A stretch of DNA of 64,000 bases from a virus: IMG/VR virus record IMGVR_UViG_3300031857_000105, positions 1 to 64,000 of that record; one strand, given 5' to 3'. Below the pieces are notes generated by a model. The model had not been told where the DNA came from, searched no databases, and saw only the letters and a program-made list of their open reading frames with translations. Each line of letters opens with the position of its first letter. The first letter of the stretch is position 1. Positions 30,101 to 37,984 of this stretch are shown here, piece by piece. The position numbers and the translations under genes are program-made.

Positions 30101-33100
30101 CCCCATACACACAAAACTTAACATTGTTTGGTAGTGGATGTAGCGGCATGAAGATTGACGCAGCCTTACACAGCGGCGGCAACAAATCTATTGTTGCCAA
30201 CGATTACACAACTATCATCAGTGACGGGTTTGGAGTATGGTGTACTGGATCTAATGCATTAACAGAACTTGTTTCAGTATTTGCATATTATTCATACGCA
30301 GGTTATATGGCAGAATATGGTGGACGTATCCGTGCTACTAACGGTAACAGTTCATACGGTACATACGGTGTTATTGCCGAAGGTATTGACTCGTACGAAA
30401 TTCCATTATACGGTAGACTAAACAACCGTGCTAATCCTGCATACGTTACTAATGTTGTAACAGATGGTACTGATGAAATTCTTCGAATAGAATTTGAAAA
30501 CGCAGGTAGTCATTATTCAAATGCAATTCCTACAGTTAACGGTGCTGGATATAATATTGTAACAATACAGGATGAGTTCCGTGACTCGTCAGTATTTGAA
30601 ACACGCCTAGTTGATTTAAACAACGGTCAAGGCATTGGCGGAAGCAATTATTTAACAGCGAGCAACGTAGCGCAAACCGGCACGGTTGGAACAATTACTA
30701 TTGCTAACTCTGATATTCAATTAAGTTCAGCTTATGTAGGTATGAGAATACAACTTATAGCTGGTACAGGTGTTGGACAGTTTGCAAACATTATTGGATA
30801 CGCACAAAGTAGCAAACTTGCTAACATAATTCGTCCAAATTTTGCAACGTTAACTATTACAACAAATAATACTACCGTATTCACGGTGGCTAGCACGGCA
30901 ACTATGTATGTAGGACAACCAATTTATCTTGGTGCAGCAATTGGTGGATTAAACACAGAAACAGTATATTACGTAAGTACAACAAGTTTCTCTAGTACAC
31001 AGTTTAGAGTAAGTACAACAGCAGTAGGTGCTGCTGCAGGCACAGGCAACGTATCGTTGACAGCTACTAGTGCAACACCAGCAGTAACAACAGCATCAAT
31101 TATTGTTGGAACTACATTAACTGTAGGAACATTATCTTCCGGTGTAATCTATCCAGGTATGTTATTGAGTGGTGGTTCAGTATTACCTAATACATATATT
31201 GTTGCTAACATTAGTGGCTCAGGAGCTGGCTCGACATGGACTGTTAGTGTAAGTCAGAATTTATCAAGTACAGCATTAACTGGTACCGTAAGTGTTCCTG
31301 TATACGAAGCAGGATGGGATCATGTTGTTCCAGGAACAACAATACAGCCGCTATTAGATGCTACATCTGGTTATATTATTGAACCTGCATTGTCATTCAC
31401 TGCTCCTGGATTTACTAGCACAGCAATCACCATGACTGCTGCCGCAGCTACTACATGGGCTGGATTAGCTTTTGGGCAAGGCACTTTTGTTGCTACATCA
31501 AATGCTACAGGAGTTACATCAACAGCAAAAACTACAGATGGTATAACATGGGCCGCCGGCGGCGCACTACCAACAGATGCAAGTGCAACATGGAGTGCTG
31601 TTGAATACGGCGGCGGACAAAATGCAACAGCGACGGCAATAGTAGGTGGTATTGGTGGATCTGGAGCAATACTAACAGCAGTTCTTGGTTCTGGAAACAC
31701 CGCAGGACAAATTATTGGTATTACTGTAGTGAACGGTGGATATAATTATACAACACCGCCAACTATAGTTATTACAGATGCAACAGGTGCTGGCGCAACG
31801 GCTACAGCTAGAGTACTAAACGGTTCTATTCGAGCAGTAGATATGATTATCACAGGTAGTTTGTACGCAAATCCAATTATTACTGTGGTAACTAGTAGCA
31901 TATCAAGTATTACTGCTGCAACTTGGGGCAGTGGATATTACGCCGCTCCAATTGTAACAATTGAACCACCTTTTACAGCTACAGGATGGAGTTCAGGCGG
32001 AGCAGTAACAGCCGGAAATTATTATTCAGCAGTTGATAATACAGTTAGTCCAAACGTAACTAACTATTATCTTGCTAGTGGCTCTGGAACAACTTTTAGT
32101 ACAACTAAACCTACATTTACAAATGCAGTTTACGGTAAATCAGGGTTTGGTGCACCAGGTGTATTCAGCACAGGGTTTGGAACCAATGTAACATTAACTT
32201 ATGTCGGTACCCTACCAGTTGCTACTGCTAATACAAACACTAACGCGGCTGGATATGGTGTAATAAGTTATACTGTTAGCCAGACTGGTTATGGTTATGC
32301 AACCACACCAACAATAACAGTAACCGATCCAAATGCGGCATTTTTGGCTATTTCTACAGCAACATCATCTGCAGCATACAGTACTGACCAGGGCGCAAAC
32401 TGGTCAGCTACTGGCGGTACCACTGGCAAAACTAATCTTAATGCATTAGCATATGGTAATAATCTATATCTAGCAGTTGGTGGAACCAGTTCAGCTTCAG
32501 CAGTATCGTTAAGTGGTAGTTTAACAGGTACATGGTCCGACAGATCAGCTGACATCACAACAAATTCATCAGGATATAGTGCAATAGCATATGGTGCCGG
32601 TGTATTCTGTGCAATTGGCGGAACTGTAAGTTCGTTCACCGCGGCAGATCCAACAAAGTGGTATGTAGGTGATTCTTTAACAAGTAAAACTTGGGTAGAT
32701 ATTGCATACGGCAATGGACGATTTGTTGCATTGGCCAGTGATGGCACTTTACAATATACTGTTAACTGGCAAACAAAGAACTGGACAACAGGCCCATTTG
32801 CAGCCAACAACACATGGCAAACAGTTTCAAACAATCCATTAAGTGCTAACGGTGTAACAACATGGAAAAACATTAGTTACGGTCAGGGCTTATTTGTTGC
32901 AGTAGCAACATCAAGCCAAGCAGTAGCAATAAGCCCAGATGGATTAAACTGGACTTACTACGCAACCGGCATGCCGAGTTCGAGCAACTGGACTGGTTTA
33001 ACATTTGGTAATCCTATAGATGCTACACTAGGAAGTGTTCCAACATGGGTAGCTGTGTCTAATACTAGCGGAAAAATTTCTACTAGAATTCAAACTGGTG

Positions 33101-34389
33101 CAACCGCACAAGGCCGTACAAGAGTTGTTAATAATCAACTTTCTGAAATTAGAATGATTGAGCCTGGCAGCGGTTATCCACGTGGTAATGTAACCGCAAC
33201 AAGTACAACAAGTACTGGTACAATTACCGTTGATAGTACAATTAATTTAATAGCAAATCAACCAATTGTGTTTAATACTACAGTACATGGTAGTGTGGGC
33301 GGAATAACTCCAGGAGTATACTACTATGTCAAAGGTACACCGACAAGTACTACATTCCAAATATCCACAACACCTGGCGGATCAATATTTGCATTGACTT
33401 CGGCAACTGTTAGCGGAGTGACATACTTTGCCGGCCCAATTATTACTCAAACAGATCCTAACAAAGTTAATACTGCACCATTGGTTGCACGTATTGGTAA
33501 TGGTGCGTTAGGCAATCCAAGTTTTGCACACCGAGGCATTGCTAATACTACAGCAACCGCTAGTTATCAAGGTGACGGATATGCCGATTTGTATCAAGTT
33601 GGTACGTATATCAACGTAAGTGGATTATTTGACATTCCAAAACCTGGATGTAACGTTGTATTCTATAGCATTACTGGAACAAGTCGTTGGTATAAGCTAG
33701 TTAGCGTAACTAACGTGTTAGGTATCCCAGGAAACTACACAGCTACATTCCAGATTAATCCAGGACTTTCAACATTGTTAGCACCTGCACACAATGATTT
33801 AATTACAACAAATCTACAGTATAGTAACGTTCGTTTAACAGGACATGACTTCTTGTATATTGGAACTGGCGGATTCACTGCAACAAATTACCCGTATGTT
33901 GATGCAACTAAAGCAGTTCAAGCAAATCAACAGTTTGCTACCGGTGGCGGTCGAGTGTTCTTTACAAGTACTGACCAAGACGGTAACTTTAACGTAGGTA
34001 ACTTGTTTGGAGTTCAGCAGTCAACTGGTACTGCCACATTGAACGCTAGTGCGTTTAACTTGTCAGGACTACAGAGTTTGACACTTGGCTCGGTAAGTTT
34101 AGGAGTTGGCTCAGCTACAATTTTCCAGTTTAGTTCAGATCCGTATTTTACAGCTAATAGTGATGGTGTTGTACCTACACAGAAGGCTATTAAAGCGTAT
34201 ATTACAGCACAAATTGGTGGCGGTCAAAGCTCGCTGAACGTAAATACTATTACATCAGGACAGATATACATTGCTGGAAATCAGATAAGTAATACGAATA
34301 ATGTTCAAATTTACGTAGCAAGTAAAATGTTATTTACAGGTGGAATTGACGGAGCACCTGTTGCTCTTGCATTCTTTGGACAGAGATAA
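24115..34389 (+). CDS. Giant modular adhesin (3424 aa), paralogue of the preceding gene
   Basis: The largest gene in the window. The N-terminus (EFKLGRIKFVYRGTW) and the CBM5/12-like repeats (about 10-310, with another near 495-535) match the 3100-residue protein. So do the beta-helix (IVYVASSGTDAIG, IYLKTGTYNEYGPIVVP), the IWC/VWCTG-SN-A segment with YYSYAGYMAEYGGRIRA, and the C-terminus (FFTSTDQDGNFNVG, VVPTQKAIKAYI). It has at least four copies of a roughly 60-residue domain with G-M-x-(I/L)-x-G-G-x-x-x-x-x-T-x-I, then GSG-(S/T)-(S/T)-W. BNR-like blades (YGNGRFVALASDG, YGQGLFVAVATSS) are present, with no LamG-like domain. It is probably a long tail fibre or baseplate-anchored adhesin. The role is inferred from modules and context. 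Confidence 0.75.
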   Translation: MAEFKLGRIKFVYRGTWTANRSYNVDDVVTNGGKTYICVIGHTSTNTTAGFATDLAGGVGITKWNLIADGTTWRNNWASTTYYNLGDIVLWGGTVYVCKTAHTSQVYLEDDQSKWDLFSAGFKWLGAWATSTRYKVRDFVYYGGSTYVCNTQHTSASTNASGLENDISKWDIFNQGVTYLGNWSGSSVRYKLNDVVKFGADLWICTAYHTSTGTSIDTGNFATFVNGFEFEGSWSASNEYQEGDVVTYGGYTYTAIQNSGASDPKTPSTQTAYWKVFTSGLVYAGEWNSSTSYLIGNVVTLGSYTYVATADNAASKPPTLTATFTGSITGTALTTSAPTGTITVGMTITGGTVSAGTTIVSGSGSSWVVNNSQAVSSASLTGIITNPNWGQLSSGIRWAAAPNTTYTNVASSNLIATGSGSPTFTVTRSSTNYSVVIGSTAGTGYTVNDTLKILGNVLGGATPGNDLVVKVATITGGGATGPIGTVTVVTGYASTWKTGITYVIGDAVYYGNSSYICISAHIGSTSVNDPISDTTATYWNILASGADSGALTTQGDMVYYGVNGPTRLPIGSDGQVLRVDGNQPSWKYYGELQNIVYVASSGTDAIGNGQGLTLDKPWKTVGYACKQVEDGYQNRNAGLILQINKQFMMKEVNNYILTQYSFNVTGTASSGNTFVTGGTSTTSQVTTASMYYGMPITFSAATGGITVGTTYYVNTIPNSTTFTISDAYQSGITKTVGSSSAVASTASFAYVQSKAERDTGTVIDGIVFDLTHGGNLYTITATQAYFSTLTSYITTGTRQQAPVFAGALSYLKDILFPAVMSNSAPANNYQTIRSISVGDRAIQNISGVTTSDVESGSVARIQSLLGVITTSLSTGTYGNAPLLNRPNTTIYLKTGTYNEYGPIVVPQDTAIVGDELRSTIVQVAGPATYLGTDKPKTAAALNRLKTLLPDLISNTPITPTTTGTLFPNTKTQVTNLPVGDTGNTTAVNLVVNNTKIVQDMFSAGGVITGPTNPNYPNGLPYEPAISTPAVTGYNTSYLANYGDGVTLIRANYQYIKDEIVAFLNTDPTLTGAEQWVNYSSTYQAETKRDLGFILDAICYDMTYGSNSQSLIVGSSYYSLNTPQLFAPYLAGVLSSLNRLSTVIGQIVTKANVTESVGNTTTQNITGTAGSAAAAAFAQARVADILYWINNGTPDTSAATFTGSTSGTTLTVSGVSGTIKIGQIVTGGTIAAGTYITAGSGTSWTISVSQSATATGSTLDITPITSGAYALASTANKASFDAVQARAAEIAADATSWVAKFFQNESPIVSLTTRDAGYVVQALAYDLLFGSNFYSIQTGRSYNRLVSSVATLHSSLADSTYGAIGFVGERVKILASNGAVVQTNTVIDEMVAQIYGQPTNTATFNGTINGTQLVVNSAVTGTIAVGMQLTGTGIAPGTSIISGSGTTWLLNYNQSVSSTTTTIVNVSTTVTLNGQTFSNILTAGTTEGFVPGLAITITGALISNLVACTYYIKQVLSSTQFTVSESYLGSTFVINSNATGAMTAVVYGIYSGLGLTTDITASGTAIPVTTATTSTNLITITSNAGMIVDMPIVFTGLPANITTTATDITSSSITLGATVSSLGVVVGQKVWFTGFTPQATGTSSSIVSNQVYYVKTASASEITIAATLGGTALTLANATGLSLTATFNTAGGLVNGLQYWINSVTVGTYPAAGTTITVTESYKSGTAFVITDTVSGMSATAQVGMATDQGINQKITNGTVAPWNNPTGTYKSTNGYNNTLSTINGAEIIRANKNFLANELVAYILSQYVATVTTTAQDGTITCSGAHNLIVGDPVVFSGTIFDGQIFAEIVYWVLSTPTTNTFTITITQPGKGPQLVKTLAGASGSMTVSYYMTPTKCIRDAESYIEGLVYDLTVTGNYKATRFVQLYLSAQAGSITNNLFHLRNGTGLRNMTLNGMTGALTLPNALGTRRPTAGSYSSLDVGFGPTDSSVWISVRSPYTQNLTLFGSGCSGMKIDAALHSGGNKSIVANDYTTIISDGFGVWCTGSNALTELVSVFAYYSYAGYMAEYGGRIRATNGNSSYGTYGVIAEGIDSYEIPLYGRLNNRANPAYVTNVVTDGTDEILRIEFENAGSHYSNAIPTVNGAGYNIVTIQDEFRDSSVFETRLVDLNNGQGIGGSNYLTASNVAQTGTVGTITIANSDIQLSSAYVGMRIQLIAGTGVGQFANIIGYAQSSKLANIIRPNFATLTITTNNTTVFTVASTATMYVGQPIYLGAAIGGLNTETVYYVSTTSFSSTQFRVSTTAVGAAAGTGNVSLTATSATPAVTTASIIVGTTLTVGTLSSGVIYPGMLLSGGSVLPNTYIVANISGSGAGSTWTVSVSQNLSSTALTGTVSVPVYEAGWDHVVPGTTIQPLLDATSGYIIEPALSFTAPGFTSTAITMTAAAATTWAGLAFGQGTFVATSNATGVTSTAKTTDGITWAAGGALPTDASATWSAVEYGGGQNATATAIVGGIGGSGAILTAVLGSGNTAGQIIGITVVNGGYNYTTPPTIVITDATGAGATATARVLNGSIRAVDMIITGSLYANPIITVVTSSISSITAATWGSGYYAAPIVTIEPPFTATGWSSGGAVTAGNYYSAVDNTVSPNVTNYYLASGSGTTFSTTKPTFTNAVYGKSGFGAPGVFSTGFGTNVTLTYVGTLPVATANTNTNAAGYGVISYTVSQTGYGYATTPTITVTDPNAAFLAISTATSSAAYSTDQGANWSATGGTTGKTNLNALAYGNNLYLAVGGTSSASAVSLSGSLTGTWSDRSADITTNSSGYSAIAYGAGVFCAIGGTVSSFTAADPTKWYVGDSLTSKTWVDIAYGNGRFVALASDGTLQYTVNWQTKNWTTGPFAANNTWQTVSNNPLSANGVTTWKNISYGQGLFVAVATSSQAVAISPDGLNWTYYATGMPSSSNWTGLTFGNPIDATLGSVPTWVAVSNTSGKISTRIQTGATAQGRTRVVNNQLSEIRMIEPGSGYPRGNVTATSTTSTGTITVDSTINLIANQPIVFNTTVHGSVGGITPGVYYYVKGTPTSTTFQISTTPGGSIFALTSATVSGVTYFAGPIITQTDPNKVNTAPLVARIGNGALGNPSFAHRGIANTTATASYQGDGYADLYQVGTYINVSGLFDIPKPGCNVVFYSITGTSRWYKLVSVTNVLGIPGNYTATFQINPGLSTLLAPAHNDLITTNLQYSNVRLTGHDFLYIGTGGFTATNYPYVDATKAVQANQQFATGGGRVFFTSTDQDGNFNVGNLFGVQQSTGTATLNASAFNLSGLQSLTLGSVSLGVGSATIFQFSSDPYFTANSDGVVPTQKAIKAYITAQIGGGQSSLNVNTITSGQIYIAGNQISNTNNVQIYVASKMLFTGGIDGAPVALAFFGQR
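25078..31290 (+). repeat. Four dispersed copies of a 60-residue domain
   Basis: Copies lie at about 25078-25270, 27706-27897, 28312-28510 and 31090-31290. Each has a hydrophobic Thr-rich strand, G-x-I-x-x-G-M-x-(I/L), GG-T/S-V-(S/A)-(A/P)-(G/N)-T, SGSG-(S/T)-(S/T)-W-x-(V/I/L), and then a Q-(A/S)-V-S-S-like strand. A weaker relative lies near 16130-16290 in the preceding gene. The type is widespread in phage fibre proteins. Confidence 0.6.
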
Positions 34390-34415
34390 TTTAAAACAAA
34401 TTGGAGAAAACATAA

Positions 34416-34769
34416 ATGGCAACAGGAATTTTATATACAGGTACACTAACCTCAACAACGGCAACGACTGCCTACGTAGTACCAAGCACAACTTATAGCG
34501 TAGTTAATGTAAGTTTTACAAACACAGGAACTTCAGCCGCTACTATTCGATTGTATATTGGTGCAAGTTTAGGAACAGCTGGTTCAGTAACAGGTAGTCT
34601 TGTACCAAGTGAAGCAATTGAATATGATACTACTATTGCTCCTAAGGGTGTTTTTGAAAGAACGGGCCTAGTCTTAAGTAGTGTTTCAGGTGCAAAGTAT
34701 ATTACAGTTTATGCATCAACTGGTAACGTAAACGTAAACATTTACGGCATTGAAACATCAACAGTTTAA
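34416..34769 (+). CDS. Small beta-sandwich virion protein, paralogue 3
   Basis: 117 residues, all beta, Thr/Ser/Val-rich. YSVVNVSFTNTGTSAATIRLYIG, LVPSEAIEYDTTI and then a GAKYITVYAS strand and final NVNVNIYG follow the layout of the proteins at 5814 and 14018. It has its own GGAG site, 26 bases after the giant adhesin. Position and fold suggest a small fibre- or tail-associated subunit. No known enzyme motif is present. Confidence 0.6.
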   Translation: MATGILYTGTLTSTTATTAYVVPSTTYSVVNVSFTNTGTSAATIRLYIGASLGTAGSVTGSLVPSEAIEYDTTIAPKGVFERTGLVLSSVSGAKYITVYASTGNVNVNIYGIETSTV

Positions 34770-34787
34770 CATACAAGAGAGATAATA

Positions 34788-35906
34788 ATGGCACGTTATA
34801 ATACAATTATTCCAACAGCGACAGCGGCATCGGCTACGTCTATTACTTCGCCAAATTCAGGAGCTTTGGTTTCATTTACAGGAACCACATATTCTGTAAG
34901 TATTGGTGATCCTGTTTTGTTTTCCGGCCTATCGCAAATTTTTTATAATGCTGCCAGCGGAACAATAACTTTAACTTTTACCAGTGTGGGAGCTGGAGTA
35001 TTTGTTGGCCCAGGGGCTAGCGGTACTACAAGCCAATTACTAACAACTGGTTCCACGGTTACACTTTACTCTGACGGAACTAACTGGGTAGTACTCGGCG
35101 CCAGTGGCGGCCCAATATCAGGAAGCACTGGTTCATTTAGCGGTAACGTTACACTTAGCGGTACAACACCAACATTAAACTTAAACAATACTGCACCAAC
35201 TATTGCAACTAACAACTCTGGAAGTACTGCAAGTTTATTTGATAGCAATGCTACAACGGTAAATGCCTTTGGTGCGGCAACAACAATAACTGTTGGTGCA
35301 ACTACAGGTACCTTAAACTTACGTAATACCACAATCACTGCCGCCAATGCTACTACTCTTAATTTAAACGGTACTAGTCCTAGTATAGTTACTAGCAGTA
35401 CTGGTACAGGAAGTGTGTTTAATACTAACATTGGAACAGGAAACTTATTCGGATCTGCTACAACGGTTAACCTTGGCACTGGTGGTACAACTATTACCAT
35501 AGGTGCTAGCAGTAGTGGTACAGCTACTATAAGATTAACAACGGCTAGTTCAACAACTAGTAACGGAGCATTAGTTGTTGCCGGCGGTGTTGGAGTTGCA
35601 GGACAAGTTACCTGTGCAACACTAGTTGAAACTTCAAGTATTGCATTTAAAGAAAATGTACAACCATTAACAAATGCGTTAGACGTAGTTATGCAATTAA
35701 TGGGTGTTACATATGATCGTAAAGACAATAAGCGTCACGAAGCTGGTTTAATTGCAGAAGAAGTATTTAAATTTGCTCCTGAATTAGTTAGTTTAGATGC
35801 CGATGGCAAACCATACGGTATTCAATACACTAAGTTAGGCGCATACTTAGTTGAATCAATTAAAGTTTTAAAACAAGAAATTGATTTTTTAAAGAATAAG
35901 GAATAA
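34788..35906 (+). CDS. Tail fibre with C-terminal S74 intramolecular chaperone
   Basis: 372 residues. Residues 1-110 are a beta cap; 110-260 are shaft repeats of short hydrophobic/Thr strands (LNLNNTAPTIATNNSG, FGAATTITVGATTGTLNL). The end (about 283-372) is a peptidase S74-type chaperone: SSIAFKENVQPL, then YDRKDNKRHEAGLIAEEV, P-E-L-V and a final helix. In endosialidase-type chaperones a Ser and a Lys five residues later make the cleavage dyad; Ser283 and Lys288 have that spacing here. Self-cleavage just before Ser283 is predicted after trimer folding. It lies between small structural genes with a GAGAG site. The chaperone call is strong; the receptor is unknown. Confidence 0.85.
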   Translation: MARYNTIIPTATAASATSITSPNSGALVSFTGTTYSVSIGDPVLFSGLSQIFYNAASGTITLTFTSVGAGVFVGPGASGTTSQLLTTGSTVTLYSDGTNWVVLGASGGPISGSTGSFSGNVTLSGTTPTLNLNNTAPTIATNNSGSTASLFDSNATTVNAFGAATTITVGATTGTLNLRNTTITAANATTLNLNGTSPSIVTSSTGTGSVFNTNIGTGNLFGSATTVNLGTGGTTITIGASSSGTATIRLTTASSTTSNGALVVAGGVGVAGQVTCATLVETSSIAFKENVQPLTNALDVVMQLMGVTYDRKDNKRHEAGLIAEEVFKFAPELVSLDADGKPYGIQYTKLGAYLVESIKVLKQEIDFLKNKE

Positions 35907-35910
35907 AAAC

Positions 35911-36342
35911 ATGGCAAATTTACAAGCAACAGATGTCGGCGGTACACTAACCTCGCTAAGGTTAGAAAATACAACTACTGTTAGTAAAACTTTACAATTA
36001 GCCGATCGAGATAGAGTAGTATCGTGTAACAACACATCATCAATTACAATTACTGTACCAGCAGACGGCACTGTTGCCTTTCCGGTAGGGTCAGTTGTAT
36101 ATATTAATAAAGTAAACAATGGGGCTGTACAACTAGCAGCCGAAGGTGGTGTGTCATTATCACGAACTGGTACACTTGCTCTAAATGAAGAAATGTTTGT
36201 AAGAAAAAGAGCTGCCAATACTTGGATAGTAGTAGATTCTGCAACTGCACTTACTTACACCGGCGGTACAGTTTCACAAGCTGGATCATTTACTGTAAGA
36301 TCATTCACCTCTGCAGGTGCTAGTACATTTACTATATCATAA
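35911..36342 (+). CDS. Small tail-fibre-tip-like protein
   Basis: 143 residues. It starts 4 bases after the S74 fibre gene with an AAGGAA site. Beta strands such as SSITITVPADGTVAFPVGSVVYI and a following W-I-V-V resemble the end modules found in the glycine-rich tip protein and in phage tail-tip proteins (the T-V-T-V-P-x(5)-F-P-x-G-x-x-(I/V) pattern). A distal fibre or receptor-binding role fits this module and its neighbours. No catalytic residues are evident. Confidence 0.55.
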   Translation: MANLQATDVGGTLTSLRLENTTTVSKTLQLADRDRVVSCNNTSSITITVPADGTVAFPVGSVVYINKVNNGAVQLAAEGGVSLSRTGTLALNEEMFVRKRAANTWIVVDSATALTYTGGTVSQAGSFTVRSFTSAGASTFTIS

Positions 36343-36361
36343 TTAATTTCACGAGGTCAAC

Positions 36362-37360
36362 ATGCCAATAATTAAAAGTTTAAGAAAAAAACACAATCCA
36401 AAAGAAAATGAAAACGTTTCTTACTCGCCGCCTTTAAAGATAACAGGCGGCGACAAGGTTTATACTGCGGGCGGATATACAGTACACATGTTCTTAACGC
36501 CAGGGCCGCACCAATTAAAAATTGAACCAGTCAAAGATCTTCCAAAAGAAATGATGGGTTTAATTGTAGATAGAACTTTAGAAGTGTTAATGGTGGGCGC
36601 AGGTGGTGCAGGTGGCGGTTATTCCGGTGGTGGTGGTGGTGGCGAAGTATTATACATTAGTCGAAATGTAGGAACTGGAACATTCCCGTTAAACGTTGCT
36701 CCGGCTACTAGTGGAGATAACGGTGCGTGGTCTGCTGCCAAGTGCGGAACAGGTACAACTGGTTTTGGAGAAACTGCTAAAGGCGGTGGCTCAGGAAGAG
36801 CATCAGACGATAGTATTCCTGCGAACCCTTACACTCCCGTTGCTAACGGTGGCGCAGGATCTTCAAGAACTGCTGGATATTTTGGACAACAAGGAACTTC
36901 AGTAGGTACTGGTGTTACTAGACATGGCGGCTTTAGAGGCGGCCAAGAAAACAGCCCAGCTAACGATGCTCCTAACTATCCAGGTCACGGTGGTGGTGGT
37001 GCTGGACAAAGTATTACTGGCAATACAGGTGGTGGTGGTAACGGTGGTGCTGGCGGCAGCGGAGTTTCATATAGTCTAACAGGAACTGCATTATTCTGGG
37101 GCGGTGGCGGCGGCGGCCAAACATACTACGGAGGCCAAGGCGGTGCAGGTGGTGCAGGTGGTGGTGCTGCCGGATCAGGTGGTAACGGCGGTAACAGCGG
37201 CGGCTCTGGATTAAATCCAGGTGGCAGTACTAATGCTGCCAGCTCAGGTGCGAGCGGCGGTGCAAATACTGGTGGTGGTGGTGGCAGTGGAAACGGACAA
37301 AACGGCAGTACTGGCGGCGGTGGCGGCTCCGGTGTTGTTATAGTTAGATATCCAACATAA
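36362..37360 (+). CDS. Glycine-rich tip adhesin-like protein
   Basis: 332 residues. A basic N-terminus (about 1-35) is followed by a beta segment (YTVHMFLTPGPHQLKI, LEVLMVGAGGAGG) and then more than 200 residues of Gly runs broken by short variable loops (such as NPYTPVANGG and GYFGQQG). It ends SGVVIVRYPT. This is the glycine-rich domain layout of phage tip proteins and resembles the polyglycine sandwich of T-even gp38 adhesins, whose loops bind receptors. Homology to gp38 cannot be claimed from composition alone. It ends the surface-protein block and is followed 6 bases later by a small unknown gene. A GAGG ribosome site is present. Confidence 0.65.
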   Translation: MPIIKSLRKKHNPKENENVSYSPPLKITGGDKVYTAGGYTVHMFLTPGPHQLKIEPVKDLPKEMMGLIVDRTLEVLMVGAGGAGGGYSGGGGGGEVLYISRNVGTGTFPLNVAPATSGDNGAWSAAKCGTGTTGFGETAKGGGSGRASDDSIPANPYTPVANGGAGSSRTAGYFGQQGTSVGTGVTRHGGFRGGQENSPANDAPNYPGHGGGGAGQSITGNTGGGGNGGAGGSGVSYSLTGTALFWGGGGGGQTYYGGQGGAGGAGGGAAGSGGNGGNSGGSGLNPGGSTNAASSGASGGANTGGGGGSGNGQNGSTGGGGGSGVVIVRYPT

Positions 37361-37366
37361 CCTGCT

Positions 37367-37774
37367 ATGCCCCTTTACAAGACTAACAAAGATATTTTCA
37401 AAGACTTTGGAGAAGAAGTCTTTGATTATCGATTCAATAAAGAAACTCGATATATTTTAAAAACCAAAGACTGGGATTATAAACGAGAATTAAAAGTCGA
37501 AGATGTTGAAATATGGGAAGTATTGTTTGAAGATAGTTGGGGATTAGGTGTATATGCGGCTTATGAACCTTACGCTGAATTTTACATGATAAAATATGCA
37601 GATAGCACAGGTAATCATGTGTACGACACACATTATGGCGCAGGCGCACAAAATAAAATTATGCAATTTATGGTTTCAAACAACATACCTTTTAATCTAC
37701 ACGATGTATATGTTGATGAAGATAAAACCTGGTTGTACTTTTCAGAATCTGAAAAGAAAATTATTATTACTTAA
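37367..37774 (+). CDS. Unknown protein, paralogue of the minus-strand gene at 38240
   Basis: 135 residues, rich in Tyr, Trp, Asp and Glu. The core W-D-Y-K-R-E-L-K-V-E-D-V-E-I-W-E-V-L, then G-V-Y-A-A-Y-E-P-Y-A-E-F-Y, matches the minus-strand protein at 38240-38584 (WDYSQSITIDDVKIWEEL, IYSSWNPYVEFYLL). Function is unknown. It may be a small fibre-assembly factor or an accessory protein linked to the oxygenase cluster. It starts 6 bases after the glycine-rich gene with little room for a ribosome site. Confidence 0.6.
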   Translation: MPLYKTNKDIFKDFGEEVFDYRFNKETRYILKTKDWDYKRELKVEDVEIWEVLFEDSWGLGVYAAYEPYAEFYMIKYADSTGNHVYDTHYGAGAQNKIMQFMVSNNIPFNLHDVYVDEDKTWLYFSESEKKIIIT

Positions 37775-37798
37775 CATAGAATTTACGGAGTTTACAAA

Positions 37799-37984
37799 AT
37801 GAACGAATCATTATTAGATTTAAATGACACAGATTTAGTCAGCGGTTATAGAGAAAATGTAACAAAGTTTTTAGCAGAACAGTCTAAAGATATATCAGAA
37901 CAAAATATAGAAGAACGAGATAGATTAAATCTTCTTCTTAGTACGTATATGGCTGAAATAGTTAAAAGAAATATTGTACTATAA
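37799..37984 (+). CDS. Small helical unknown protein
   Basis: 61 residues, acidic and fully helical by composition, ending in TYMAEIVKRNIVL. An ACGGAG site lies ten bases before the ATG, which supports translation. Its stop is directly followed by the next ATG. No family is recognised. Confidence 0.5.
   Translation: MNESLLDLNDTDLVSGYRENVTKFLAEQSKDISEQNIEERDRLNLLLSTYMAEIVKRNIVL

Noticed and set aside
32295-32873. 192-codon minus-strand open frame within the 3424-residue adhesin
   Set aside because: Shadow of repeat-rich codons; no family pattern and no start signal.
14790-34389. CRISPR-like or satellite DNA repeats in the fibre genes
   Set aside because: Repeats exist at protein level and are diverged in DNA, with no regular identical repeat-spacer pattern.
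35066-35728. 220-codon minus-strand open frame opposite the S74 fibre
   Set aside because: Val/Pro/Leu-rich shadow of Thr/Gly/Asn-rich fibre codons. The plus-strand fibre has a clear chaperone domain.
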